From: Prostheceraeus crozeri
Taxonomy: Eukaryota > Platyhelminthes > Polycladida > Euryleptidae
Length of the DNA: 64,000 nucleotides
Direction of reading: 5' to 3'
Assembly (NCBI GenBank): GCA_907163375.1
Contig: CAJQUW010009070.1
Location: 350,283 to 414,282 of the forward strand
The translations under genes were made by a program, and so were the position numbers. This document shows positions 53,545 to 64,000 of this stretch, piece after piece. The number at the start of each line of letters is the position of its first letter. The first letter of the stretch is position 1. A model generated the notes under the pieces. The model had not been told where the DNA came from, did no database searches, and saw only the letters and a list, made by a program, of their open reading frames with translations.

Positions 53545-54145
53545 TCCAATTCGTATCGGATAGCACACGATTAATCCCACTTCCACTCCACATTGCCTTG
53601 GTGTTGAAATCGACTATAATCTGCCTTTTGAACCTCATGTCATCAAAATATCGGCTGTGCGTTTCGCTTCTCTTAGACAGACTACTCCGCTCGGTTCGTC
53701 TAATTCTTCCTCGACAGTTTATGATAACTCTCACCGATTCTCTTGTCTTCTCAAGACTCGATTGTAGCATCTGCCTGTTGCCTGAACTTCCCGAATGTGT
53801 CGCTTTACGCCTCCAAACCGTCATCTTAGCTGCATCTCCCTCATTCGTCGCACATTTCACCAAACTTTGCGAGAGCTTCAATGGCTACCAATTGGCCTTC
53901 GAATCGAACTTCGTCTGGTGACCATGGTGTTTAAGTGCCTTCATTGTCTCACGCCTCCCTACCTTCATCAGCAGTTAAAGAGAGTCGCTGATATCACGAG
54001 ACGCTCGAGTCTGCGGTCTTCATGCTCGTTAACCTCTTCTGTCCCATGAGTTCGTCTGAAAATGATCGCGAATAGACTTTCGACTGGAACAAGCTACCAT
54101 CCACAGTTCAAGAGAGCACATCTCTGAATACTTTCAAAACAGCAG
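53545..54145 (+). pseudogene. LINE (CR1/L2-like) RT C-terminal relic
   Basis: Two + strand frames together show the end of a non-LTR RT: TLTDSLVFSRLDCSICLLPELP, then LRELQWLPIGLRIELRLVTMVFKCLHCLTPPYLHQQL and SSLRSSCSLTSSVP, the LHWLPVxxRIxFK...LxGxxPxYL pattern of CR1/L2/Jockey-type LINEs. A frame change lies near 53830, with a stop after SSVP. The 3' end is not sharply defined. Confidence 0.8.
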
Positions 54146-54900
54146 CAAGTGACTTTTACTTGTCTAGCGTTTTTGATGCTGGTTTTATCTTATTTAACAT
54201 TCATCATTTTTATACTGTGGTCTTGAAGCCATTGTCATAACGCCCCATTGAGTAAGTTCGTAGCTCAAGTAATTCAAGAAAACCGCTACCTTTTCCACTG
54301 AATCATCTACATATCAGATGTCATCCTAAAGTGAGGCACATGAGTTAGTGTTAATTCCAAGCAATTCAAATACAAGTATAAAAGTGATGAGGAGAGTAAA
54401 CATGAGCATGAATAATATTCAAAGTCTCAGAGAAACTAGAAATATTATGCAGAGGATGATGTGGTAAATCGCAACTGTTCTTCCAAAGAAAAATGAGAGA
54501 TAATGGTAGTAACAGCTTCGAGAGAATAATCAACACTTTGCTCACTCAGCTATAACAAATTAAAAGAACCACTGTACAAAGCTGAAACAGCCTTCAAAAT
54601 GATTTCCCTTATGATATATTTGGGAACGCTGCCGAATTAGCTGTCATTCTCTTTAGATATTCAATATAATACGATGCGACATACCTTTGTTGCCAGTCTG
54701 CTGTGCAACGTAATCGAATACATGTTGGTATGCTGTCTCGCCACAAAATAAGGCAATGAGGTGTCCATATCAGACGACTTCTGCTTTCACTCGCATTTTT
54801 TCTTTGTCGGCGTGGACTTGGAAATAAAGTGCTAGTTCAGAAAGTTGTATCAACATTAACATAGCCAACAACAAACAGTGCAATACTAAAGCTACTCGTA
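54146..54900. other. Non-coding; short repeat at 54715-54800
   Basis: Only the partner of the 14985-15080 repeat is recognised. Confidence 0.4.
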
Positions 54901-54911
54901 CTTACGAAACC

Positions 54912-55103
54912 GATGTGCAGATCGAGAAAAACAAAATGTACCAAAGCACTATTGCTCGTGTTCATACACTACGAAAGCAATTGGCTTTCCAATTCGATAG
55001 TCTCAATCATCCAATGGGAAAAACAATCGATTTCGTAGTGTATGAGCAGAGAGCACGAACAATAAAGCTTTAGTACATTTTGTTTTTCTCGATCTGTACA
55101 CAG
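54912..55103. mobile_element. Palindromic MITE, about 190 bp
   Basis: CAGATCGAGAAAAACAAAAT at the left and its complement ATTTTGTTTTTCTCGATCTG at the right are about 60-70 bp arms around a short centre; CATACACTACGAAA and its complement face each other. The words CGAAACCGATGT and ACAGTGTTGGATTT near its ends reappear, inverted, at 55977-56012. No TSD resolved. Confidence 0.75.
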
Positions 55104-55834
55104 TGTTGGATTTGAGCTTGATAGCAGTAGGAGGGAAGTTATCGACCGTAAGTTTTTGGGTCAGCGGCGTTACTAGAGCCGGAAAAAGTGGTGATCAAAA
55201 GGAAGAGGACATCGATTCTTACAGCACCACTCTCATCCTCGCACCTAGAATGCCCGTGAATAATTTTGAAAATAGTTGAACCATAAATAGAATAAGGAGA
55301 TAGTCCTATTTGATGCTTGAAATGGTTTCTCCGATGTATCCATTTGAATGCTTCAATCCGTAGACACCCTTGTGAATCAGAAATTCATGGTATAAGTCTA
55401 CGCATTTGAAGGTCCCGATAAATGTTCCTCACAGGATCATTCTGCAATTTATTGCAACTAGACCTATAATGATTTCACAAGGATCGGAATTCTGCCAATG
55501 TTCATAGACTGATAGGTACACGATGCTCCCAAAACCTGATTCTTGGGATTGTGAAGAATTTTATTACTTTAATATGAATCAAATTTCATGTGTGCATTAT
55601 CGACAAATCCCTGAAAGAAACAATGTAGCATTCTGGATTCCACTCTTTTTGTGATGGTTTCGTGACCTTTAATTATTCCATTAAGCATTCTCTGCTTCTC
55701 GAATTTACTTGTCATTTTTCTGAATATAAATAGTTGATTATTGATGATTAGACAATTAAGTATATGAAGAATCGTGAAGAAATTAGGCCAACGCCTGTCA
55801 ATGTCAATGTTGTTTATATTCACAAAAAAATTAA
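55104..55834. other. Non-coding
   Basis: A - strand frame (55569-55823) has no recognised domain. Nothing else seen. Confidence 0.35.
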
Positions 55835-56065
55835 TTGAAGCTCAATCAATCTGGTTCAGGCAACAAAGCCTATCTACCAGAGATGTTCTTCCCCCTCAAA
55901 GAGGAAGGTGCATCTTCAGTACCGGGGATGAGACACGCCAAGGCAGAGGAACTTCCGCACTTTCCCTCCCCCGAAATCCAACACTGTCTGTACATCGGTT
56001 TCGTAGTCAAAATCAATCAGCTTTCGTACCCTGCAGTTTACAGTGTAGCCTACATTCTCAAATGA
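55835..56065 (+). CDS. Unrecognised coding-like segment
   Basis: A 76-codon frame with higher GC than its surroundings and protein-like order (NKAYLPEMFFPLKEEG, HAKAEELPHFPSPEIQ). It shares short words with the MITE ends at 54900-55115, so it may be repeat-derived rather than an exon. Confidence 0.2.
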   Translation: MKLNQSGSGNKAYLPEMFFPLKEEGASSVPGMRHAKAEELPHFPSPEIQHCLYIGFVVKINQLSYPAVYSVAYILK

Positions 56066-56148
56066 ATGCGTCAATGCAAGCAATTTCCCGGCATCGACGA
56101 AGAAGACTGATAGCCATTTAAATAAGAATTAGCCATAAGTTTGCCGAA

Positions 56149-56480
56149 CTAACCACAAAACAGGTAATTAACCCTATACTTAAATAAGAAAGACAGTTTT
56201 ATCCTATTACTATAAAAATATTTGCCAAACCAGGAATTCAATTCAAAAGTTGATAAAGAATCAATGTCTTGATTTTTTAAAACATTTAGAATTGATTTTG
56301 TTACTCCGAACTTGCCCCCATAACAGAAACCATCCAAAATATTGAAAAGCATTGATAAATGCTCCAGATCAATGCAAGTTGAAGGATCAATCGTGCTTGC
56401 ACTCGAAGAGAAACACAAACAAGTTGAAAGAAACTTTCCACTGGCATTCGTCAAACATGCCTCATCAATGAGAATCAACC
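56149..56480 (-). CDS. Unrecognised possible exon
   Basis: On the - strand, an acceptor-like GCATTTCAG is followed by about 109 open codons to a stop: LILIDEACLTNASGKF, then DLEHLSMLFNILDGFCYGGK and KSILNVLKNQDIDSLSTF. Mixed polar/hydrophobic pattern, helix-like. No family recognised and no neighbouring exon identified. Confidence 0.25.
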
Positions 56481-58560
56481 TGAAATGCTATGAATTGGCC
56501 AAATTGTAAAAATATCATGATATATTCTACCTGCAATATCGTATTTGACACCACAGTCATCTTCAGTGGCGTCGCGTGCTCCCTGACCATAGGCCTTCAC
56601 TCGGCATTGGAATATTATTTCTATACCAGACATTTTTTTATGTTACAACATTAATTTTCATAAAAGTTGAATTTTCAATAACAATTTTCCGAACACTTTC
56701 TAAGGCCAAGTGAATGTGCACATGAGACGTGATTGCTCATGTCTCTTAGACGCCTTACTCAAGGAACTGATTACTATATCCCCTCTCTGTCCAGACCACA
56801 TTTTCTAGAGAAAAAAAGAGGCAAGGTCAACAGTTTCCTGTGTTTCTCACGGCCGGTCAGCCACTCACATGTTTGAAATTGTGATGCATTAAAATGTCTT
56901 GTGTAGTATTTCTTATTTTTTTCTCTGTGAGTACTTTCAATTTTATATCAGGTGTTGGCCTACCTTGCTTGACCACTACCATCTTTTCAGTATATTCCCT
57001 TGGGACGAAAGGCGTGGTTATGATCTCATCTGCAGTACTAACATAGCGTCACATCAATCACGTAAAAACAAAATAGATAATTCTACCGAATCTGGGTGTT
57101 CGAGTCAGATGCATTACTCTGTATTCATTGGAGAACGCTCATCATCTGATCGCAGTCTTGTCTGAACGTCAGCCATCTGCTACTGTTGACGTAATGGCCT
57201 CTCTCACATAAAACGCAGCCAGGAACAATTGGGTTGCGCTTCCCTTACATTTAGATACCGCGCCTTGATCAAGAATAGCGGAGAATTTCATTGCAAAAAT
57301 TGGAGAAGGCAAAGCATTATGTCTATCGGGAAAGCCAAGACTGGCGCGGGCGCATGCGCTTACTGCCTCACACGCACACAACACATCAGTGCTCCCTCTG
57401 AACACACGACTAACATGTGTGTCTAATTGTTCGAAGAAAACAGCTGTGATTCAAGCACGTGCTGCAAAACTGTTCACTCTGAGGTTGAAAGTCTGATTTT
57501 GAGACGGAAAGCTGTGCACAGTTGTCACGAGAAGCTATCGAATTTAAATGAATGATGACACTTTTCATTTCTATAATTGTTGGAAAATAATTTTTGAGGA
57601 TGCGCCGAAGGCCTCGCAGGTACGGAGAAAACGCCACTGGTCATCTTGCATCCAACAAAATTATTAACTACTGTAAACCGCACACCGCTAAAATAACCGT
57701 TAAACTTAACAGAAAAGCCTTCATAGAAGATATTCACAAATATCTGTTAAAATGATGACGTCACCATTTGATGATCGATGACGCAACCGAATAAAATTCG
57801 CTAATATCAGATGAACAGCGGTTGCTTTTTCGGATATTTCCTGTTCAGACTGTAAAAAACACTGAAACTAATTTTAGTCGTTAATTTTTACAGATATTTA
57901 CAGTTAACAGAGTGCATTTGAAAAATCGGTGAAAACTACATGTTTTCAAGCACTAATTCTTACCGAGAACCAGCACCAAATTCTAAGAACCACTCAAAGT
58001 CATTATCTATGCATAAAAATACCTCACTTAGATGCCAAATATTTTACTGATTGTATGTCACCATGAAAGAATGTAAAAATATAAAGAAAATCAGGCCTAC
58101 ATAGCAAACGAAAACAAGGTTTGAAGCTCGCTATTGATAATGATTACAAAAAAGTTGTTGTTTTGTCCCTTTGAAAATGCATTTGACATTCAGATTAACA
58201 AGACGGATGTTTATTTTAGATGAAGGGAATCTTTAAACACTTAAGCCATATATTGAAGGCGATTTAAATCCCAGGGAATCCTGGAGTCATCGCCCCAAAA
58301 ATTGCTACACAATTGGGATATGGTTGCAACAGTGGTGGTATCAGCACTTAAAAATTTGAATTTCTCTTTTTTCTAAAATCATTTTCTTGAGATTCAGTTT
58401 GAAGTTGTTGGTAGAATACAGATTCTTGGAAATAATTGTAAATTAGGCATATAACGGTACTCTATTGCGTTTTACATATTGACCAACAAATATGCCTTAT
58501 TTTCAAAACAGTGCTTATCAATAAAAGTCAAATTTGATGTGATTTGAAATTGAGAATGTC
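56481..58560. other. No recognisable gene
   Basis: Several 65-90 codon frames on both strands without domains. No terminal repeats found. Confidence 0.35.
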
Positions 58561-58564
58561 CAGG

Positions 58565-58690
58565 AGAGAACTTCTCGGCGTACCCACGTTCCATTATCAA
58601 ATTTTGAAGGAAGAACGTTTTCGGATACTATGCTACTTAACTTCCGTGCGACATTTCGCCTTGACGGCTCAATCAGGCGTTCACAATAGT
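58565..58690 (-). repeat. Dispersed repeat, three copies near the right end
   Basis: The block with TTCGGATACT...CGCCTTGACGGCT recurs, inverted, at 61990-62095 (AAGTTGCACAGTATCCGAA) and more weakly at 59440-59515 (AAGTTACATAGTATCCGAA). Confidence 0.6.
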
Positions 58691-59033
58691 ACTGTAAATG
58701 TTTGGCATGATTCGGATAGCAGCTTAAGACACAAATTCCACCCTCCGAAAGAAAATTTACAATGCTCAACTGCTTGTGGCACATATCAGCTCGCGAAAGA
58801 GGAGAAAAACTCTTGTTTTGAGAAGAACCTTTGTCAGTAAAAGACAATTTGGTTACTCATCATCGAGGTGATACAATTCAAATCAAATGGGAAATCATGC
58901 ATCACAACTTACAGGGTTATTTCAGAAGAAGGGATCTGAAAAGTTTGTATATCAAAAGTGCGGCAGTGATGCTATCAACAGGCAAGAAATTGTTTCTATA
59001 GAAACTAGCCTACAGAAACTAACCTATAGAATC

Positions 59034-59241
59034 TAAACCAGCACCTCCTAAATCACACACTGAAGCGAGACACTATTCGTAACTAATAAAAAAATCCTAA
59101 AGCAAAGCGTTTTAGGAGGCTAGAGCACTAGTGTTATTGTTCTCTTTAGTATGTCAGCATTCTATTTCCGCAACCTCCTAAAATTCTAGTGTGTCGCGCT
59201 TTAGGATGCAGATTTCTTCGATTTTAGGAGGTGACAGTTTA
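59034..59241. mobile_element. Small MITE, about 200 bp
   Basis: CACCTCCTAAA at the left and TTTTAGGAGGTG at the right are inverted, extended by TAAAC/GTTTA outside. Internal copies (TTTTAGGAGGC, CCTCCTAAAATT, GTGTGTCGCGCTTTAGGA) make it self-complementary. Confidence 0.65.
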
Positions 59242-61989
59242 CAGTGATATAACGTGATATTTGAGCATTGGCTCAAATTTTTCTGCTTCTTCATGATGCA
59301 TAACATAATAGTAGCATTATATAGTAGAATAAAATAATAGTAGTAGAAGGAGCCGTGCTACTTCTATAGAACTTTCATTTGTCTTTTATATTGATTTATG
59401 TAAGTTATGTTAAAGGTCAGCTGCACTACGCTAAGGCGTCAGGTCTCTTAGATTCAGGCTGCACCGAATTTAAGTTACATAGTATCCGAAGACGTTCTCT
59501 CTTCAAATTTGATGATTTGAATTTGTTATCAAAAAAAGTAGAAGCTACAGGTAACAGCACATTGCAGTCGTAGCTGCTATAGCTTTCTAGCTGAACTGAG
59601 TAGAAGGCTGTAAGAACCTTCCACGTGGGTAGACAAAGAAATAGAAAATAGTTAACGTAAAAATTAATGTAGAAAACAGATCAATGACATCCTTGGTTAA
59701 CAAGACTGGGAGAGAGGGAGCAAATGAGTTTTCATTTGAGGCAATGCTGGTTGATGGATATTGGTACAGGAGTTATGAAAAATTGATTACAATTCAATTT
59801 GGGAAGGTAATCATTCCCCAATCAATTACTTTTCATTGCAACAGGAAGCAATCAATTTGTTGTAATTATTTGATGACAGCAATCAATTTATTTCGGTTTA
59901 TTGACAGCCAATGACCATCGGAGATGGCATGAAAGCGCTCGCGAGAATATGGACGGTTCTTTATCTGATTTCTAGCTGAGGTTTGGGTTACCAAGATGAA
60001 AGAAATGCTACAAGTTTACTTTTCAACGATGATGGAACATTCTGTTCCTGTATTTGATGACGACAGAAAATGTGATACTTTGTACACTTGTCGAAAGCAA
60101 GCAGTGTGTCACGATGAAAAAATTGTTGAATTTTATTGCATTGGTATTGTTTTTGTATTACATCATTATATTTGCATATAAAATAGATCATATATCATCA
60201 AAATTATTGTCTCACATCTGTGCGCTTAATCACAGAGAAAGATTCATTTGCGCATGGGTTAGTTTAGAGAGGACATTATCCTATCCCAAACATTGCATGC
60301 AATGGTATCAAGCGATAAAGATTGACACACACATCGTCTCTCTGTGGCTTGTGTGATTGGCCAAACGCGGCCATTGCAGAAGCACCTCGAAAGCAGGCAC
60401 GTCTGTCAAGTGGAGAGTACTAATCTTACTAGTACGTGTTAAACTCGTCGAATAGAAATATCATTCACACCATTCGACTCTTCATGGTCAAAGCTTGCTG
60501 ACTGTACGTTTAATGTGGTATCAATATACTATCTCGTCAGAATTCAGGTTTGAATTATCACTGCGTTCAATGGAAAAATCATCTTCTTGCCCCTCGAGAC
60601 TAGTTCAAGAGTAACCATCACTACTGAGGAATGTTGTCTCTAGACCCAAACACGCAGACAAGGTAATTCATCTCTGCGCGCATAATTAAGACACATTCGT
60701 TTAAGTGATTTTCCGACGTTTTAGGAGAGTTTACCTGCTTCATTCTGCCTTCCATTCATCTCGCCGAATGTCTATAATGAAGTTTCAGATCATTTCTTTG
60801 ATTTACCAATCCCTGTTATGTTTGGCAATAGATATAAGCGGTTTCTAGCTGATTTGGGAGGACAGAATTTGTTCGGTCCACTACAGTGGACACATTTTCT
60901 TGTCAGGACTCTATTGCTAATTGTTTCCTATTACTGACTGCTCAAGCGGTTGCAAATTTACTGGTTATTGTCAAAATTCACTATAAAAATGCCACAAGCT
61001 ATTGCACACAAATGGCATACATTTGATTGAAAGAAAATATACAGAGGTAAAGAAGCAAATTAATAAAATCAGATCAGTTGAAACAATTGAGATTCAATTA
61101 CACCAAAATCTATGTCGTCATACAACAATTTTGAACTTGGTTTTCTGTCATTTCTCTCGCTTTGCAAGCCTATCAGAGCAGTTCGCAGCAAGGAGAACCA
61201 AAACCTTCTTCTCAATTCTGTCATTTTCCTTTTCAGAGATCATTCAGCTGCTTGTGATATAATTTGCATTATGTGAACATTCCTCCGGTGTGCCTATTAT
61301 CATTTTGTGAACAGTCTGGCATGCAGATCCATCTAATAATCACCAAAGAAAAACTCTGGAAGTAATTTAGCCTGTATATAAAAACGCATCCCACGTTATT
61401 GATGAATAACTGCCGCGGTTAGACTGTACAGACTCTGTTACTATTTTTCAACGTTTGTCTTGTTACTGCTAAGCTTGTCAGTAATGTTTGTTTCAAGAAT
61501 TTTTGATTGAAATATATTTTAGAGAGAGAGAGAGAGAAGGAGAGGGAGGGGAAGATCTATTATCAGACGAGGAAGAAATTGTGCCTGTCTTTTCAATAAC
61601 AGTAAGCTAGTGCACACAGACATGCAAAAAGATCTCACAATATTTATATAGATCATTCAAGCAAATTGATAAAAAGATTTGAAATTGCTTTTGTCTGCGA
61701 GATTTCTTTGCGAATTCGATGACGCAGCGGTCATGTCTCGCTAATTTCTCCGAAATTAATCAATCTAAAGGATGTTCTAGCTCTATTTCAGGCAATCTGA
61801 CGAAATCGTCTCACACGTCGCATGTTCAAATTTTCAAAATTACCGCAAAATGCTCAGCTTTGTGTATGATGCGATGGCTGAATTTAGCTGGTTTTCAAGA
61901 TGAAACGGCAAAGAAACAAGGACGACAGATGCATAGTCATTGAGACTTAATCAAGCTTGAAGGATCATTTTTAATCATGTACCAATGAC
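59242..61989. other. No recognisable gene; GA-rich microsatellite at about 61523-61550
   Basis: Frames up to 100 codons (60054-60356) lack domains. A short (AG)n run lies near 61523. Part of the three-copy repeat is at 59440-59515. Confidence 0.4.
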
Positions 61990-62095
61990 TGAGTCATTCG
62001 TGAATGAATAAGCCGTCAAGGCGAATTGAAGTTGCACAGTATCCGAACACGTCCTTCCTTCAAACTTGATAATGAAACCGGGTAGGCGGAGAACT
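61990..62095 (+). repeat. Dispersed repeat copy (partner 58565-58690)
   Basis: Inverted relative to 58565-58690. Contains AAGCCGTCAAGGCGAATTGAA and GTCCTTCCTTCAAACTTGAT. Confidence 0.6.
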
Positions 62096-62399
62096 CGGCC
62101 TCTGGGCCCTCTCAATAAGAGGCTCAAAGTCATACCACAGTGCGCTTGCATCAGGATGGCTGCCAACACGGTTGTACGAAGCACACGCACTGCATATAAG
62201 TAATTGCTGCACTTCCTCAAAACGTCATTATGCTAATCCCAAGTTACAGAGGCTGTGAAAGTGACTGATAAAAGCTTCACCGCAGTTTCGTTCAGCATGT
62301 CAGTTAAAAATTCCACCTCTAACTGAGATAGAGACGCTTGTTTCTCTGATTCAGGACATCTAATGTCAAACAAATAGGCTTGCTGTCCTTTCAAATCTA

Positions 62400-62920
62400 A
62401 TGAAAGGTGTCACTTGGACATGACACGGATTCGGTTATTTCAAGAGATATTGGTTGAAATATCATAGCGTCGTCGGCGTATTTGATATAGCTGTCAGTTG
62501 TTGCCTTAATTAAGTCTGCAATGTACAGAATAAACAGAAAGGGCCTAATGATGGAACCTTGTGGCACGCCACTAGGGACGCTGACAGGGTCACTGATGCT
62601 TTTCCCGATGCAAACAGATTGAGCGGATTGACGTAAGCATTCTATCGCCTTAGCTATATGCGGTTACGTAAAGTGAACAGAGAACTAATTGTTGAGGAGT
62701 GCGGTATGTATCCATACTGATTCCAATCGATGCGATGTCAATTACTCGCGCAACGACCGGCAGCAATGTTATTGGACGAAATTCATTAATTTGTGGTGGA
62801 CTCGATTTAGGCACAGGGTTTAGACATAAGCACATATGCCTGCCAATATAGGCTACAAGAATGTAGTCTTCCTTAGATGGGTAAATCCAATTTATTCCAC
62901 AACATTTCTGTCTTTTCAAC
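62400..62920 (-). pseudogene. LINE reverse transcriptase relic
   Basis: On the - strand: VPKSSPPQINEFRPITLLPVVARVI (RT entry), then SGVPQGSIIRPFLFILYIADLI and YIKYADDAMIF (Y-A-D-D active site), the motif order of non-LTR RTs such as Jockey/I/RTE. The region between motifs has lost sequence and changes frame; the ends are not defined. Confidence 0.8.
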
Positions 62921-63052
62921 TTTGGGTCTCAGATTTCCGTGAAAATTTGCATATATACTCATTTTTTTACGCTGAACACGAAAATTTTAGCGGCGACCAC
63001 ACCAAATAAAAACTTTTCATAGAAATCTAGCACTTTTAAAAGCCATTTTTTC
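62921..63052. other. Non-coding
   Basis: Nothing recognised. Confidence 0.4.
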
Positions 63053-63860
63053 TACATCTCGCTCAGAGGACAAATTGATCTCGGTCAGATAGATGTCGAA
63101 TAGAAAACTCTTCGGCTTCTGCATTTGGGTTGCTGATGAAACTGGGAACTTAGGATGAATGCTTGCATGCGGAAAGCGAAGTGACCAAAATGTAATGTAT
63201 TGCATATAATGTCCGTTGACCGTGACCCACCTTGTCCTCTGACTGAGATTCTTAAGGTCTCGGTCAGAGGACAAATTGATGTCGAACAGGAAACTCTTCG
63301 GTTTGTGCATTTGGGTTCATGAGACTGCGGGAACTTTGGACGAATACTTGAACGCGTAAAACGAAATGATCTAAATGTAATTGCATACATTATCATGTCT
63401 TTAGACCGAGACCCTTGTACTATGACCGAGATCTTCAATTTCAACGTTGTCCTCTGACCGAGATTTTTTAGGGTCTCGGTCAGAGGACATTTTCGTGGTT
63501 TTTGGAGATTTTGAGAGGGTTAATTGATATAAATGAAAAATTTCTTTTGCATAGATGTTAAGAGCATGGATCCCTACTATGCTGTGAAATTTCATCGATT
63601 ACTGACAAAATTTCTGGTTTCAGCATCCAAATGAAATTTTTGGGAATATTCAAATTCTCTGGTCGAAAAAACGGATAAAAATATTTTTAAATCAATATTG
63701 TACACTCGTAACGGCATCAAACTGAATTTTCTTTACGGATTTATAAACTAGCACACTAGAGGATTCGTTTGGTGCAAAACGTTTAACGGAAGAATCAATA
63801 TTCTTCGAGAAAAGGTACCTCGGTCAGAGGACAGAAAATGTCTCGGTCAGAGGACATTTT
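63053..63860. repeat. Array of inverted 16-mers TCTCGGTCAGAGGACA
   Basis: The word or its complement occurs at about 63063, 63230, 63256, 63452, 63473, 63818 and 63841. Two perfect or near-perfect hairpins (63231-63272 and 63452-63488) are formed by facing copies. Two units of about 190 bp (63053-63240 and 63250-63440) are tandem copies sharing AAACTCTTCGG(C/T)TT and GCATTTGGGTT. Probably one end of a DNA transposon cut by the window edge. Confidence 0.8.
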
Positions 63861-64000
63861 TTTCATTGGACAATGGAAACCCAGTGAAAATTCAATGATT
63901 AATATTGATTATAATATTTAAAATTAGACTGTTTTAAAGAGCTGATCTTCTTCTTTCAGATGATATAAATATTAGTTGGTGTATTTGAATGTATCTAATC
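63861..64000. other. Window end, nothing recognised
   Basis: AT-rich, no feature seen. Confidence 0.4.

Noticed and set aside
58518-58847. 109-codon - strand frame and its + strand shadow
   Set aside because: Overlaps the dispersed repeat copy 58565-58690; copies elsewhere do not keep the frame.

Overview
This is animal nuclear DNA. It is AT-rich and intron-rich, and much of the recognisable non-coding sequence is transposon copies. The mix (Penelope-like elements with GIY-YIG endonucleases, hAT, piggyBac, pogo and Tc1/mariner elements, lectin, kringle and C-type-lectin domains) points to a marine invertebrate, probably a lophotrochozoan or invertebrate deuterostome. The sequence alone does not fix the species.

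The main host gene is on the + strand, 12542-49844. Ten exons with matching splice phases give a predicted 889-residue protein: signal peptide, F-type-lectin/fucolectin-like (F5/8C fold) domain, TSP1-like repeat, C-type-lectin-like domain, kringle with all six cysteines, and a rhodopsin-like seven-helix region. There is no GAIN/GPS between kringle and helices. I know of no described receptor with this order of domains, and it is the best candidate here for something new. Its introns (up to about 16 kb) hold most of the mobile DNA. A second, partial host gene may run on the - strand from about 6850 off the left edge. It has a hydrophobic-segment exon, an exon with two YxxV tyrosine motifs, and an exon with ubiquitin-like features.

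Region by region. 1-6850: possible - strand gene, one short hAT element, and a 2.3 kb hAT element with GGAGCC repeats. 6850-12540: mostly non-coding, with a Myb/SANT-like pseudogene and a TTAA-flanked piggyBac-like MITE. 12542-13076: exon 1. 13077-29021: intron 1, with a hAT MITE, tRNA-like SINE, mariner, 76-bp tandem array, foldback element, Tc1-like element, Tigger-like MITE, three Penelope-like elements embedded in (TA)n, and another hAT MITE. 29022-39119: exons 2-9, with a minisatellite split by a Penelope fragment, a hAT with a BED-finger relic, and a Penelope element. 39120-48831: intron 9, with a 3.3 kb pogo element and a TA-flanked element with internal 304-bp tandem repeats. 48832-49844: seven-helix exon. 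50370-53250: piggyBac inserted in an older retroelement relic. 53500-64000: no convincing host gene, but LINE relics, small palindromic MITEs and an array of inverted 16-mers at the right edge.

The Penelope-like elements carry CTGANGA...GAAAC or variant hammerhead-ribozyme cores with different but self-complementary stem II sequences. Three of them sit directly in (TA)n tracts.
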